From Aquila chrysaetos chrysaetos (Eukaryota; Chordata; Aves; Accipitriformes; Accipitridae): a stretch of DNA of 64,000 nucleotides. The translations under genes were made by a program, and so were the position numbers. The stretch lies in the NCBI RefSeq assembly GCF_900496995.4, contig NW_024470392.1, positions 62,001 to 126,000 on the forward strand, in the 5' to 3' direction. Below the pieces are notes generated by a model, which did no database searches, was not told the DNA's origin, and saw nothing but the letters and a program-made list of their open reading frames with translations. Positions 14,460 through 24,957 of this stretch are shown in pieces. The first letter of the stretch is position 1, and each line of letters opens with the position of its first letter.

Positions 14460-14792
14460 ACTGGCCGCTCATCACAGCAATGAGCTCAATCACCCCCTGC
14501 GCTGGGGACAAAGCCCTACCTGGCCTTTGGGACCAATCCTGGCCACCCCCCCATCCCCAAATCCCCCCCGCCCTTTACCACATCCTCATCCCACTTCACT
14601 ATCCCTGTGCCCCCTAAAATTACTCATTAATGACCCACAGCAATTAAAAAGCTCTTTAGGAAGACACCCGAACTTTAGGAATAAACCCTTCTTTTCAGAA
14701 TAATTGTGCAAAGAGTAGTACAATTTTCTGGATGGAAGCAACAGTAAATCCAGTAATTCACTAATGCTGGGATGAATTTAATTCTAATATAC

Positions 14793-14836
<44 letters not shown>

Positions 14837-15450
14837 AATAATTAAGGGGCTTGGAACATTTCAAATTTCCTGATCAGACCATCCCCTTTTTAGCATTGAG
14901 TGCAAGCATCCTCTGGACTAATAACCGACCGTAACAGTCGGAGACCATCCTAAAATGGTCTATTTTGACTATTTTTTTGAACATATTCTGGAATTTGTCT
15001 GATTTTTCTGGTATCAGGGTGGCAGTTACTCAAGTCAAAGGTGTATTATGATTTAAATTATACTAAGGTTTATTGTGCCTACTGCTTTGCCTGTTTTGAT
15101 CGCTGATTTGAGTGTTTATGCTGCAAAAAAAGTGTTTGATTGATTAGATAGAAATTTGTACCGAGAAGGGTAGGGATGATGTGGTAGAGCGTAGAGTTAG
15201 CTGATAGTGCTCGATAAGCACTAATTTGGGGCAGTATAGTTAAAATCGCATCCAGATTGGGTAGTAAAGATACAAATAGGTAGATTAATATTTGTAGCGT
15301 GGCTATAAAAAGTCAATATATAGAAAATAACACAAAGATTATAAACATAAAGAGCCGGTCCCAGCATAGAGGAGCATCATCTCGGTGGGTTCATGGCGGT
15401 GTGATGGGAAGTGACTCCCCCAAAGGAATTAAGACACCAATTAGGGGTTC
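14460..15450. other. AT-rich intergenic sequence with (TA)n
   Basis: Composition changes sharply from C-rich to AT-rich. A (TA)n microsatellite spans about 14796-14830. The rest contains no open frame or recognisable motif. It may be the far part of the old retroviral remnant seen beyond the LTR at 15451, but I cannot show this. Confidence 0.4.
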
Positions 15451-16031
15451 TGTCATGGTTTAACCCCAGCCAGTAAATAAGGACCACGTGGCCACTCACT
15501 CACCCAGTAGGATGGGGGAGAGAATTGGGGAAAAAAAAGGTAAAACTCGTGGGTTGAGATACGAACAGTTTAATAGAACAGAAAAAAAGAAACTAATAAT
15601 GATAACAACAACAATAATAAAATGACAATAGTAATAATAAAAGGATTGGAAGATACAAGTGATGCACAATGCAACTGTTCACCACCTGCCGACAAACGCC
15701 CAGTTAGTTCCCGAGCAGCGATCTGCCCCCCCCCAGCCCCACCCCCCCCAGTTTATATACTGGGTGTGACATCACACGGTATGGAATACCCCGTTGGCCA
15801 CTTTGGCTCAGCTGTCCTGGCTGTGTCCCCTCCCAACTTCTTGTGTCCCTCCAGCCTTCTTGCTGGCTGGGCAGGAGAAGCTGGAAAATCCTTGACGTCG
15901 TATAAACACTATTGAGCAAGAACGGAAAACATCAGTGCATTATCAACATTCTTCTCAGACTGAACCCAAAACATAACGCTATACCAGCTACTAGAAAGAA
16001 AATTAACTCTATCCCAGCTGAAACCAGGACA
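15451..16031 (-). mobile_element. Solo LTR, avian ERVL-like, - orientation
   Basis: Read on the - strand the element opens TGTCCTGGTTTCAGCTGG and closes CCATGACA, the familiar ends of an abundant bird LTR family. A 5-bp target-site duplication GGTTC flanks it (15446-15450 and 16032-16036). This supports a complete solo LTR left after recombination. No internal region accompanies it. The 5-bp duplication fits class III (ERVL-type) elements. The clear ends and exact duplication suggest moderate age. It inserted into an older remnant. Confidence 0.88.
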
Positions 16032-16035
16032 GGTT

Positions 16036-16680
16036 CAGAAGGAATTCCCTTAACCCACGGACCCCACTCCTGGCTCTGGGATGCAATCTTCAGGCATCTC
16101 CCGATGGCCGTCCTTTCAATCCTTGCCGGGGCTGTTGTCCACAAGATGGACTGTGGATCTGCCTTGGTGTAGACCCAAAGATGCGATGGGGTAGGTTTGT
16201 TCAGAAGCAGCATCTCATGCAGTCAAGCTACGTCCACATTTCCATCATAAGTAAAGTTTCCCTAAGTGCCACCAGGCTTGTAGGTGACATTCGGTGGCAT
16301 CATCCCAGGCAACTTCACAAATTTCAGCAAGTAGGCTTCGAGTGTCACCTTCTCTTGAGGTTTCAGCTTGAATCCACCAGTGGGTCTGAAGGCAACTCAA
16401 AGCCAAGGAAACTTGCCCATGGGTTACCCCTAAGGCATTTAGTAATAATGTGGTCATCGTAAATTGGATGTTCTCATTAAGGGACAGTGTTTGGGTCAAC
16501 CACAGTCCCATTCCCAACTTAAGTAACGATGATTGTAAGGGAATACAAAGATTTCACAGCAAGGTAGTCATTGCCTCTAGCTTATTGACCAGGACTTTGG
16601 CATCAATACCATCAAGCACTCCTATGCCAGTCCCCAAAAAGGAGGGGTCCCTGCATGGACGCAAGTTGAGCTGAGGTAGA
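16036..16680 (-). mobile_element. Old endogenous retrovirus remnant, env-like
   Basis: - strand translations in more than one frame look retroviral, with segments such as ILWTTAPARIERTAIGRC, EWGPWVKGIPSEP and NALGVTHGQVSLALSC. The Cys- and Trp-containing pattern resembles the envelope region of avian endogenous retroviruses. The remnant is broken in several places and is older than the solo LTR inserted next to it. Family assignment is from memory and uncertain. Confidence 0.45.
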
Positions 16681-16689
16681 ACATCACTA

Positions 16690-17212
16690 CGGAGCCAGGC
16701 TAGCCATCCCTCATCAATGGTAAACGAGAAGGTGGATTTAGTCTGGATGTATTTGTTAATACTGCTCGCTCAACCCGTTTTAAGGACCAGCCGGGATCCA
16801 AAAGTAGTTGCTGAGTATGATTTTTTCCGAATCACCTAGGGACCTACTTCAGTAAAAATGGGGGATGAAGTCAAGGGTGAGTTGAGAAGGATGGTAGGAG
16901 GGTTGGTTGTGATGAATTTGGGAGGAGACGGACTTGGAGATGAGGGAATGATATTAAATTTAAAAGCAAGAGCCATCAGAGCCTTAGCCCAAAGGCACTC
17001 AATGTCAACAGGGTGAGAAGAATAAGGGTCATGCTATAAAAAGATTGACATAGGAACCCTGTGTCATCAGTAATTCACTAATACTGGGCTCAAACTGGTA
17101 TCTGGGTGTGCAAAGACTTACACAACCATGGTTATCAGGCAGGACATGGGTCACATCTTCTTTGGAAGAGTAACTTGGACCAGTTGATGGGCTCAGGGTA
17201 TCTCAAATTCTT
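16690..17212. other. AT-rich sequence downstream of 15-finger gene
   Basis: There is no open frame or repeat unit. It may be further retroviral remnant, or 3' flank of the - strand zinc-finger gene whose poly(A) signal lies at 17212-17217. Confidence 0.35.
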
Positions 17213-18907
17213 TTATTGTTGAGCTGTGGAAGCACCATCTGGACTCGTTAATTCATCATCACATCCCACCTCTGCTCCTGCTCTGTGCTGGGTCTTTCCT
17301 TTCCGCACATGGTGCTCGGACACATCACGCAAAGCGACTCCAGCCCTGGTCCTCCTGTGAATCTCCTGGTGCCTCGTACAGTGGGAGGCTTGGCGGAAGG
17401 TTTTGTTGCAGATGGGGCAGGTGTAGGGTTTTTCTCCCGTGTGGATTCGTTGGTGGGTGACGAGGAGAAAATTAGAGTGGAAATTTTTCCCGCAGTCAGA
17501 GCATCTGTAAGGTCTCCCCTCGGTGTGGAACCGCTGATGCTTCAGGAGAGCTGCAATGGCACCGAAACATTCCTCACAACTGGGACACTTATAGGGTTTC
17601 TCCTCAGTGTGGCTCCTCTGGTGTCTCCGAAGGGTTGAGCCATCGTTGTAGCACTTCTCACAGTTGGGACACTTGAAGGGTCTCTCCCCCGTATGGATTC
17701 GTTGGTGTTTCAGTAGGGTTGCACTGTGGCTGAAGGTCTTCTCACACTTGGAGCATCTATAGGGTCGCTCTCCGACGTGGGTAGCCCGGTGAAGGACCAG
17801 AGCTGACTTTGCATAGAAGCTCTTACTACAGTAGGGGCATTTATAACGTCCCTCCCCGGCGTGGGCTCCCTGAGATGCCCTCTGCTTCTTTTCCATGTGG
17901 ATCTTCTTGTGTTTGATGAGTCCAGAGCTGTCTGTGTAGCTTTGCCCGCAATCCATACATTTGTACGGTCTCTCCCCGGTGTGGCTTCGCTGGTGTCTCG
18001 TGAGGTGGGAGCTCAAGCGAAAGCTTTTATCGCAGTTGAGACAGTTGTAGGGTTTCTCCCCGGTGTGGATTCTCCGATGGGCGAGGAGGTCTGAACTCAT
18101 GATGAAGCCCTTCCCGCATTCAGGGCACTTGTAGGGTTTCTCCCCGGTGTGGACCCGCTGGTGAACGATAAGGGTGGATCTCCGGTTGAAGACCTTCCTG
18201 CATACCGAGCACTTGAACGGCTTCTCTCCCGTATGGATCCGCTGATGAATGGCCAGGTACCGTCTCAAGCTGAAGTTCTTCCCGCATGCAAGACACCGAA
18301 AAGGGTTGTCTACGCTATGGGTGGCTTCGTGGGCCTGTAAATACGCACTCAACCGAAAAGTCTTTCCGCAAACGAGGCAGACATAGTGTTTCTCCCTGGT
18401 GTGGATCTTCCGATGGGTGCTAAGGGTGGAGGTGAGACGGAAACGCTTCCCGCAGTCCGAGCACTTATAGGGTTTCTCACCCGTATGGATCCGTTGATGC
18501 TTGTTGAGAGCTGACCCAACTCGGAAACCCTTCCCGCACTCGTGGCAGGTGAAGGGCTTTTCGCCGGTGTGGATGCGCTGGTGGGGGATGAGGAAGGACC
18601 TCCGACTGAAGAGCTTCCCACAGTCGGGACAGCTATAGGGTGCCTCGTAGGTGGCCCCACTCTTGCTGCAGCTATAGGGTTTCTTCGTTGCACGGCTCCC
18701 ACGGCGGGCTTGCAGCCGTCCACCCTTCCGCGGTGATGGGCGTCCATGGACGGCCTTACTTGGTTCTTCAGGGGCTTGTTGTGGTTGACTCTCACAGTCG
18801 TGCTGCACCATTGGGTTTAGCTCTTGGGGAATGTCCACCTCAAATGGGTCGCAAAACAGCTCAGATCCTTCTGGTTCCTCCAGACTCTTTTCCTTCCCAT
18901 CCGCCAT
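17213..18907 (-). CDS. C2H2 zinc-finger protein, 15 fingers
   Basis: A single large coding exon; the product is 564 aa if it starts at the ATG at 18907 (MADGKEKSLEEPEGSELF). A splice acceptor just before it (TTTTCCTACAG|CT at 18916) makes an upstream 5' exon likely. The first 95 residues are acidic then basic (PSPRKGGRLQARRGSRA). One degenerate finger (YSCSKSGATYEA) is followed by fifteen C2H2 fingers with intact ligands. An unusual 18-residue spacer (MEKKQRASQGAHAGEG) splits the array 9+6. The C-terminal 40 residues are unstructured. There is no KRAB or SCAN domain. The TAA stop lies inside the poly(A) signal (CAACAATAAAAG), so the 3' UTR must be very short. It is probably driven by the CpG module at 19.4-19.7 kb. 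Confidence 0.88.
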   Translation of the reverse strand: MADGKEKSLEEPEGSELFCDPFEVDIPQELNPMVQHDCESQPQQAPEEPSKAVHGRPSPRKGGRLQARRGSRATKKPYSCSKSGATYEAPYSCPDCGKLFSRRSFLIPHQRIHTGEKPFTCHECGKGFRVGSALNKHQRIHTGEKPYKCSDCGKRFRLTSTLSTHRKIHTREKHYVCLVCGKTFRLSAYLQAHEATHSVDNPFRCLACGKNFSLRRYLAIHQRIHTGEKPFKCSVCRKVFNRRSTLIVHQRVHTGEKPYKCPECGKGFIMSSDLLAHRRIHTGEKPYNCLNCDKSFRLSSHLTRHQRSHTGERPYKCMDCGQSYTDSSGLIKHKKIHMEKKQRASQGAHAGEGRYKCPYCSKSFYAKSALVLHRATHVGERPYRCSKCEKTFSHSATLLKHQRIHTGERPFKCPNCEKCYNDGSTLRRHQRSHTEEKPYKCPSCEECFGAIAALLKHQRFHTEGRPYRCSDCGKNFHSNFLLVTHQRIHTGEKPYTCPICNKTFRQASHCTRHQEIHRRTRAGVALRDVSEHHVRKGKTQHRAGAEVGCDDELTSPDGASTAQQ

Positions 18908-19389
18908 CCCGTCAGCTGTAGGAAAAAAGATCCCAAGCCCTGGTGAGGGAAATGCCTTTGCCAAAGTTTCCGTGAAGGTTTAAAGCTCTGATGCCCACAT
19001 CTAGCCTACTCAACAGCTCCAGTGGTACCACGGGGTGGTGGTGACCCCAGGCTACAACCCCACACCGATGCAGCTCACAGGGCGTGAGGACACAGGAAAA
19101 AAACATGGGAAAGGGATCTATAGAGGGTTACCAGACAAAGAAGGTCCATGTGGACCTCTCGACTGAGGAGGATGATCGTGTCCTTCTCCTCCCCTGCTGC
19201 CCACCTGCCCAAGGGGCTTCTCCTCCGTGCCACCCTTTTCCACATCCAGACCCCCCCACCTTGCTCCACCGGGAAGACCTGGAGAAGAAAGAGGATGCTG
19301 TGATGGAGTCCCACGGTCAGTCGCACCCCACGGGTGGGATGGGACCGACCACCACCTCACCCCGTGTCCCAAAGCATCATCAACCACCG

Positions 19390-19700
19390 GCATCCATCTG
19401 GACCTGGGGGCAGGACCCATGTGTCGGGCGGGACCCAACCACCACCCCCCCTCCCCACAGCTGCATCCCAGCCCCCCCCCGGGACCCTCAGCCCCACGGC
19501 ACAGCCCGGGGACTCTCCGGGGGGGAGCGGGGCAGAGAGGGGCTGGGGCTGCCCCGGGCCCCCCCTCCCCGGTTACCTGCGGGGTGCGGCGGGGGCAGAG
19601 CCCGGGCGGGGGGCGATGCTCCCGGGGGGGGGACACACGGGGGGGATGCGGGGCGCTCGGTGGTCCCCGGGGAGGCGGCTCCTCGTGTGAGCCAGATGCG
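19390..19700 (-). promoter_or_regulatory. CpG promoter module, copy 1
   Basis: CpG-rich sequence with a good - strand splice donor (CCGCAG|GTAACC) ending a putative noncoding exon at 19577. It lies upstream of the 15-finger gene at 17.2-18.9 kb and is the best candidate for its promoter. The same module recurs at 25.6-25.86 kb. Confidence 0.6.
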
Positions 19701-19719
19701 GTGAAGCCTTCCTCCTCTT

Positions 19720-20150
19720 CCTCCTCCTCTTCCTGCTCCTGCTCCTCCTCCATCCCTCCTCCTGCTCCTGCCGGTCCCTCCTCCATCCCTCCTCCTCCTC
19801 CTCTATCCCTCCTCTTCCTGCTCCTGCTCCTCCTCCATCCCTCCTCCTGCTCCTCCTCCTCCTCCATCCCTCCTCCTGCTCCTGCTCCTCCTCCATCCCT
19901 CCTCCTGCTCCTGCTCCATCCCTCCTCCTCCTCCTCTATCCCTCCTCTTCCTGCTCCTGCTCCTCCTCCATCCCTCCTCCTCCTCCATCCTCAAACGCTC
20001 CTCCTCTTCCTGCTCCTCCTCCTCCTCCATGCCTCCTCCTCCATCCCACCTCCTTCTCCATCCCTCCTATTCCTACTCTTGCTCCTCCTCCATCCCTCCT
20101 CCTCCTCCTCCTCCCTCCCTCCTCCTCCTCCTCCTCCTCCATCCCTCCTC
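19720..20150. repeat. CTC-rich pyrimidine repeat
   Basis: Units of 'cctcctgctcctgctcctcc' and 'tccatcc' run for about 430 bp. The counterpart in copy 2 (25860-26010) is much shorter, so the tract has changed length since duplication. Confidence 0.93.
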
Positions 20151-20289
20151 CACTCGGGACCCGCGCCCACCCTTGGTCCCCACTTCCCCCCCCCCCCCCC
20201 CAAAAAAAAAACCAACCCAAACGGATCGCATCCCCCGGGAGGGCCCGGGATGGAGCTGGGTCAGGATGGGGCAGAGCTGGGCTCTTGGC

Positions 20290-21275
20290 TGCTCCCACCC
20301 ACTGGGTGAACCCGGGAAGGGGAAAAGAAGGGTAAAAGGGAGAAAACGCGTGAGTGGAGATAAAAAGAGTTTAATAAGAGAAAGGAGGAGAAGGAGAAGG
20401 AAAGGGAAAAGAAGAGATGAGAAGGAGAGGGAGAAGAAGGAAGAGAAGGGATGAGAAGGAGAAGGAGAAGAAGGAGAAAAGAAGGAGGAGAAGGAGAGGA
20501 AGAAGGAGAAAAGGAGAAGGAGGAGAAGGAGAGGAAGAAGGAGAAAAGGAGAAGGAGAAGAGAGGAGAAGAAGGAGAAGAGAGGAGAAGAAGGAGAAGGA
20601 GAAGGAAGAGGTATGATGGAAACGCCATCACTCGCCACCTCCCAGCCAGTTCCTGACCAAAATCTGGCCAACTCCCTCCCCCAAACTCCCTTCTCTCCAT
20701 TTTATTGCTGAGCACAACACGATACAGAGAGGACTATCGCTTTGGTTGGGTCAGGTCATCTGCCTGGCTGTGTGCCCCCCAGATCTCTTGTGCCTCTCCC
20801 TAATGTATTCACTGTTAAATGAACAGAACACGATTTGAAAGACACTATGAGCAAAATCCACAATATTTGATACAAACTTCAAAAAAAGAAGAGGTATTCC
20901 ACTACCCGAGACTTTTTGCCATGGTTTCCCCCATCAGCACTACCTCCTTCCTCAGGGTAAAATAGTCCCCGAGCCATCGGTGAGAGCAGCTTATCCCTCT
21001 GCCATCACGGTCCAGTATCCCTGTATCCCACCAGGAAGCATGAAAGCCTCAGCCTTGGTGAGCACCATCATGGAAGTTCATCTGGAGAGTTTGTAATCAG
21101 GTAATAACTAACGGTACGGGCTCTCAACGAAGGAAGTGATGAACAGGAAGAGATAAACACATTAACAGCAAACCAAATAAAATACAACACAACGGTCACA
21201 GCTTGTAACATGAGATGCCAACCAACATCCCACCAAAACGTCGTACCAAGGCTATCCAGCAGTTTGTTCAACCTT
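20290..21275 (-). mobile_element. Old LTR-retrovirus remnant, copy 1 (LTR-like plus env-like end)
   Basis: About 20290-20890 looks like a diverged relative of the LTR at 15451-16031, read on the - strand and interrupted by a GGA-rich tract (20370-20610). On its upstream side, 21068-21271 encodes a - strand fragment with a hydrophobic stretch (LQAVTVVLYFIWFAVNVF), like the membrane end of a retroviral envelope. The order env end then LTR fits the 3' end of an element. It is broken and incomplete. A copy sits at 26150-27245, so the insertion predates the duplication. Confidence 0.45.
20370..20610. repeat. GGAGAA purine tract
   Basis: About 240 bp of pure purine (gaggagaaggagaagg type) on the + strand, with mirror-repeat character. 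Copy 2 has a shorter version at 26215-26295, followed by a pyrimidine stretch. Confidence 0.95.
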
Positions 21276-21703
21276 GGGTCTTGTTAATGACCCCGCTGGC
21301 TAACGAGACTATACAATCCCTTTGGACTCATGGGAGCACCTTGGTTTTGCCAGGAAGGCAGCGTTTCTTCTACATCTCCTTTCCCTGGACCCACAAGTCC
21401 CCGTGGAGATGCTGCGGCTCTCGGATGTGATGGTCGCACGTGCTGGGATGAAGGAAAAGCCACGTTGTCCATGTACCCAAGGCACCTGCTGGTAAATCTC
21501 CTCCTCCTTTTCATCTGCGTGCAGGCACTCACATTTAAAAGCAGCGGGGCTCACACAACCACTTATCCCCCCCCGAAGAAAACCTTGGTGGGGCATTAGC
21601 ACCGCCAGCTATCTCTGAATTTGCCCCTCCAAGATCACGAGGCTCATGGGATGAGACCAAACGGGTGGAAGTCCCTGCCTAGGGAGGCAACAACCCCCTA
21701 ATT

Positions 21704-23446
21704 TCATGACATGTCCCCCCCTGGAGAAGCTCCCTGGCCCACCGGCACCTCCTCCAAGTGGGTCCTCTGATGGAGAAGACACTCGGTGCCCACGCTGAAT
21801 GACTTCCCGCAGACCACGCATGCATAGGAGCTCTCCTGCGTGTGGTTCTGCTGGTGTGTGGCAAGGTGGGAGCTGGTCCGAAAGGTTTTCTGGCATTGCT
21901 GGCAGCTGTACGGCATCTCCCCAGTGTGGATCCGCTGGTGCAAGATAAGTTTATGCTTCTGAGTAAAGGATTTCTCGCAATCAGAGCAGGAAAAAGGTTT
22001 TTCTCCAGTGTGGGTCCTCCGATGCCCGGAAAGGCTCGAGTTTCGGGTGAAGCACTCCCCGCACTCGGGGCACTCGTACGGTCTCTCTCCCTTATGGATC
22101 CTGTGGTGGGTGACGAGGTTGGAGAAGTCATTGAAGGTCTTCCCACAATCTGGGCACTTGTAGGGTCGTTCTCCCGTGTGATTTCTTTGGTGGCGTCTCA
22201 GGCTGTTTCTCCAGCAGAAGGTCTTCCCGCACTCTGGGCATTTATGGGTCTTCGGCTTAGCATGGGTCACCGGCTTGCTCGTGGCTGCGTGGGTGTTCTT
22301 CATGCCCCCGCCTTGTCTCATCAGTGTCTGCTCCTTCTTGCTCTCCAATTTCTCCCCCAGCACCTGGGGTGGTTTTCCTGGCTTCAGCTGGGAGCTCTCG
22401 GTGCCTGCTCGAGAAAGACAAAGCCATTGCACCAACAGGACCTCCACAACCAGGGATGGAAGAGAAACCCAAGTATCTGTTGGGGTAACGCAAGCTGGGA
22501 AGACCTGGGGGCAGTGGGTTGCAGTGCTGGAGGATGGGTGAAGAGAGGCCACAAATGAACCTGTCCAAAAATGACCGTGGGAAATGTTCTTGGAGACCAC
22601 CTGCTATCACCAAGACTGACTCATGAACCCTCCTACATGGAGGAGTTTATTCCAGTGCAGCTCCATTAGTTGGAGGCCTCCAGCCAAACCTCCTGCTCTG
22701 AGCAGGACTATTCCCACCGATAGTTCAATTCAACCTGGGGACAGAGCAAATCCATCCCCAGGAACATCTCGCACCCCATCATTACTGCCACGCTAGGAGC
22801 AGGAATCCCAACACGGCCCCACCACATGCTTCTCCAGACCATCCCCACCCACAGGATGGTCCACCAGGGCATGGGACATCTCACACTAAGCCCCCTCCAA
22901 GGACTCACCATTGTGGAGGACTTGCTCATGCTTCCTGAGGTGAGACCTCTTCCGGAAGGTCTTCTCGCAGTGCGAGCAGGGGTACGGTCTCTCTCCCGTG
23001 TGGATGCGTTGGTGGGTAATGAGGTCCGAGCGCCAGGAGAAGCGTTTCCCGCACGTGGTGCAGAGAAAGGGCTTCTCCCTGGTGTGTGTCCTCCAGTGAC
23101 GCAGGAGGACCACGCTCTGCGTGAAGCTCTTCCCACAATCCAGGCACTTGAAGGGCTTCTCTCCCGTGTGGATCCGTCGGTGACGGGTCAGGCTGCTCCC
23201 CCAGGTGAAGATCTTCTTGCAGTCCCCACACTTGTACACCTTCTGTGTGGAGCTACTCCTTGGTTGGGTTGCGTCTTCTTGAAGCTCTTCAGCATACGTC
23301 CCTTTGAAAGAGCATTTTCGGGGTCTTCTCGGTACTTGGCTACCTTCCTTGTCATCTGGCTGATGCTGAACATCGTGGTCCATGTCCACCTTGGGGCTCT
23401 GCGGCTCCTCTCTGGGGCCTTCCAGCATCACCCTGTGCTCTTCCAT
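21704..23446 (-). CDS. C2H2 zinc-finger protein with fingers split over two exons, copy 1
   Basis: The upstream exon (23490-22909) holds four fingers (YKCGDCKKIF to YPCSHCEKTF). The downstream exon (22404-21704) holds six ([10 protein letters not shown] to YACVVCGKSF). The donor AATG|GTGAGT and acceptor CGAGCAG|GCACC are both phase 1 and join in frame, giving a ten-finger protein with a linker of about 60 residues ([16 protein letters not shown]). The start is taken at ATG 23446 (MEEHRVMLEGPREEP). Upstream of this ATG the exon lacks one base present in copy 2 (a G in the sequence before MEEH), so any coding 5' exon would be out of frame. The likely promoter is the CpG module of copy 2 at 25.6-25.9 kb. 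Confidence 0.8.
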
Positions 23447-24087
23447 GGGCTGGGACTCCTTCTTCTTCTTCCACTGTCTGTCCCGTCACCTGTTGGGACA
23501 CCAAAGGGGGTCATCTGATGTCTGTTAAGGGATATTAAGAGCAGCCACCTCCTCCATCCAGCCAGCAGCCCCCACCCAGTACCACCCACTATGGTGCTGC
23601 CCAGCTGCTGGAGCCCTTCTAGCAAGACTTCCACCCACTCCAGTACCTGTACTGGGATCCCAGCTTGCTCCAGTAGCAGAGCAGGGGTGTTGACACCCCC
23701 AGTCTGACTCCTGTAGATGACCCCAAACCCGCTCACACCAGTCCTGCCAGTAGCTAACACTGGGTCCAGAAATAGTTAAGAAAAAGACTGAATAACGAAG
23801 ACAGGACCAACTGTGATGACCGATGTGTAGACCAACCCCCTTGTACCTTGCCACCAGCCCCTTTTACACCCTTTTTTGGCCTGGCCCCCACTTTTCTCCT
23901 CTCTGCCCCCCTTCCCCTCCTCCGTACGCACAGTCCCCCCTCCAGCGTTGCATCCTTACCAGCTGCAAAGCTCTTGGTGCAACTTCAGAGTTCTACTGGT
24001 GGGTAGAAGACCACCCATTAACATGACCAGTGAGATTTGTTTCTGGTTATTGTCTTCGTTAATGCTAATTGGGCAGTGTTTTGGGTT

Positions 24088-24855
24088 TGTGTGGGAGGGT
24101 TTTGGTAAAGAGGGAGGGGGCTACCCGGGTGGCTCCTGTGGGAAGCTGCTAGAAGCTTCCCTGGCTCCAAGTCCGACCCGCCTCTGGTCAAGGCCGACCC
24201 AATCAGCAACAGCAGCGAAGGTGCGCTGGAGGAGGGGATGCCACTGCAGCCCATGAAGTTGAACGGTGGAGCAGATGCCCACCTGGAGGACCCCACGCCA
24301 GAGCGGGTGGATGCCCCCGAAGATGGCTGTGACTCCATGGGAAAGCCTGCGCTGGAGCAGTCTGTGCCTGAAGGACTGCAGCCCGTGGAAAGGACCCATG
24401 CCGGAGCAGTCTGTGAAGGACTGTCTCCTGTGGGAGGGACCCCACACCGGAGCAGGGGAAGAGTGAGGTGTCCTCCCCCTGAGGAGGAAGGAGCCGCAGA
24501 GCCAAGGTGGGATGAACTGACCCCAACCCCCATTTCCCATCCCCCTACACCACCTGGGGGCAGGAGGGAGAGAAAATTGGAGTGGAGTTAAGACCGGGAT
24601 TGTGTTTTGAGACCTGGTTTTACTTCTCATTATCCTGTTTTGATCTGATTGATAACAAACTAAATTGATTTTGGGTTTTTTCACCCAAGTTGAGCCTGGT
24701 TTTTGCCCGTGACCATCACTGGTGAGTGATCCCTCCCTGTCCTTGTCTCGACCCACGAGCTTTTCCTTCTCTTTTCTCCTCCCCATCCCACCGGGCAGGA
24801 GAAGTGAGCGATGGCCTCATGGTGCTTTATTGCTGGCTGGGCTGAAACCACGACA
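24088..24855 (+). mobile_element. LTR fossil at the junction of the two duplicate copies
   Basis: It opens TGTGTGGGAGGGTTTTGGTA, carries the 'cttccctggctccaagtccg' and 'ggtgagtgatccctccctgt' blocks of a common avian LTR family, and closes AACCACGACA. It appears as a solo LTR in + orientation with roughly complete ends. No matching short duplication flanks it: GGGTT lies to the left and CGCGG to the right. Copy 1 homology ends 5 bp to its left and copy 2 begins at its right edge. Confidence 0.72.
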
Positions 24856-24957
24856 CGCGGTCACTTGCACACCACGGGTGGGACGGGACCGACCACCACC
24901 TCACCGTGTGTCCCAAAGCATCATCAACTACCGGCATCCATCTGGACCTGGTGACGG

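Larger units (their letters stand above)
19313..24082. repeat. Tandem duplication, copy 1
   Basis: First copy of a segmental duplication. It aligns with 24856-30056 over the CpG module (19.4-19.7 kb), the CTCCT tract, the GGA tract, a retroviral remnant and a two-exon - strand zinc-finger gene. The gene part is nearly identical between copies over about 3.3 kb. Homology ends at 'gggcagtgtttt' (24082), where an LTR fossil begins. Confidence 0.92.

Noticed and set aside
13495-14617. Proline-rich + strand frames of 285-328 codons
   Set aside because: All three forward frames are open through the 105-bp minisatellite. The coding signal is repeat structure, not a gene.
19227-20309. Ser/Pro-rich 360-codon + strand frame and Glu/Gly/Arg-rich - strand frames
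   Set aside because: Translation of CTC-type repeats, open in several frames. The copy 2 tract differs in length.
23540-23760. Frame upstream of the split-finger genes as an extra coding exon
   Set aside because: It is open in both copies, but I see no donor that joins it to the exon starting at 23490 and no domain.
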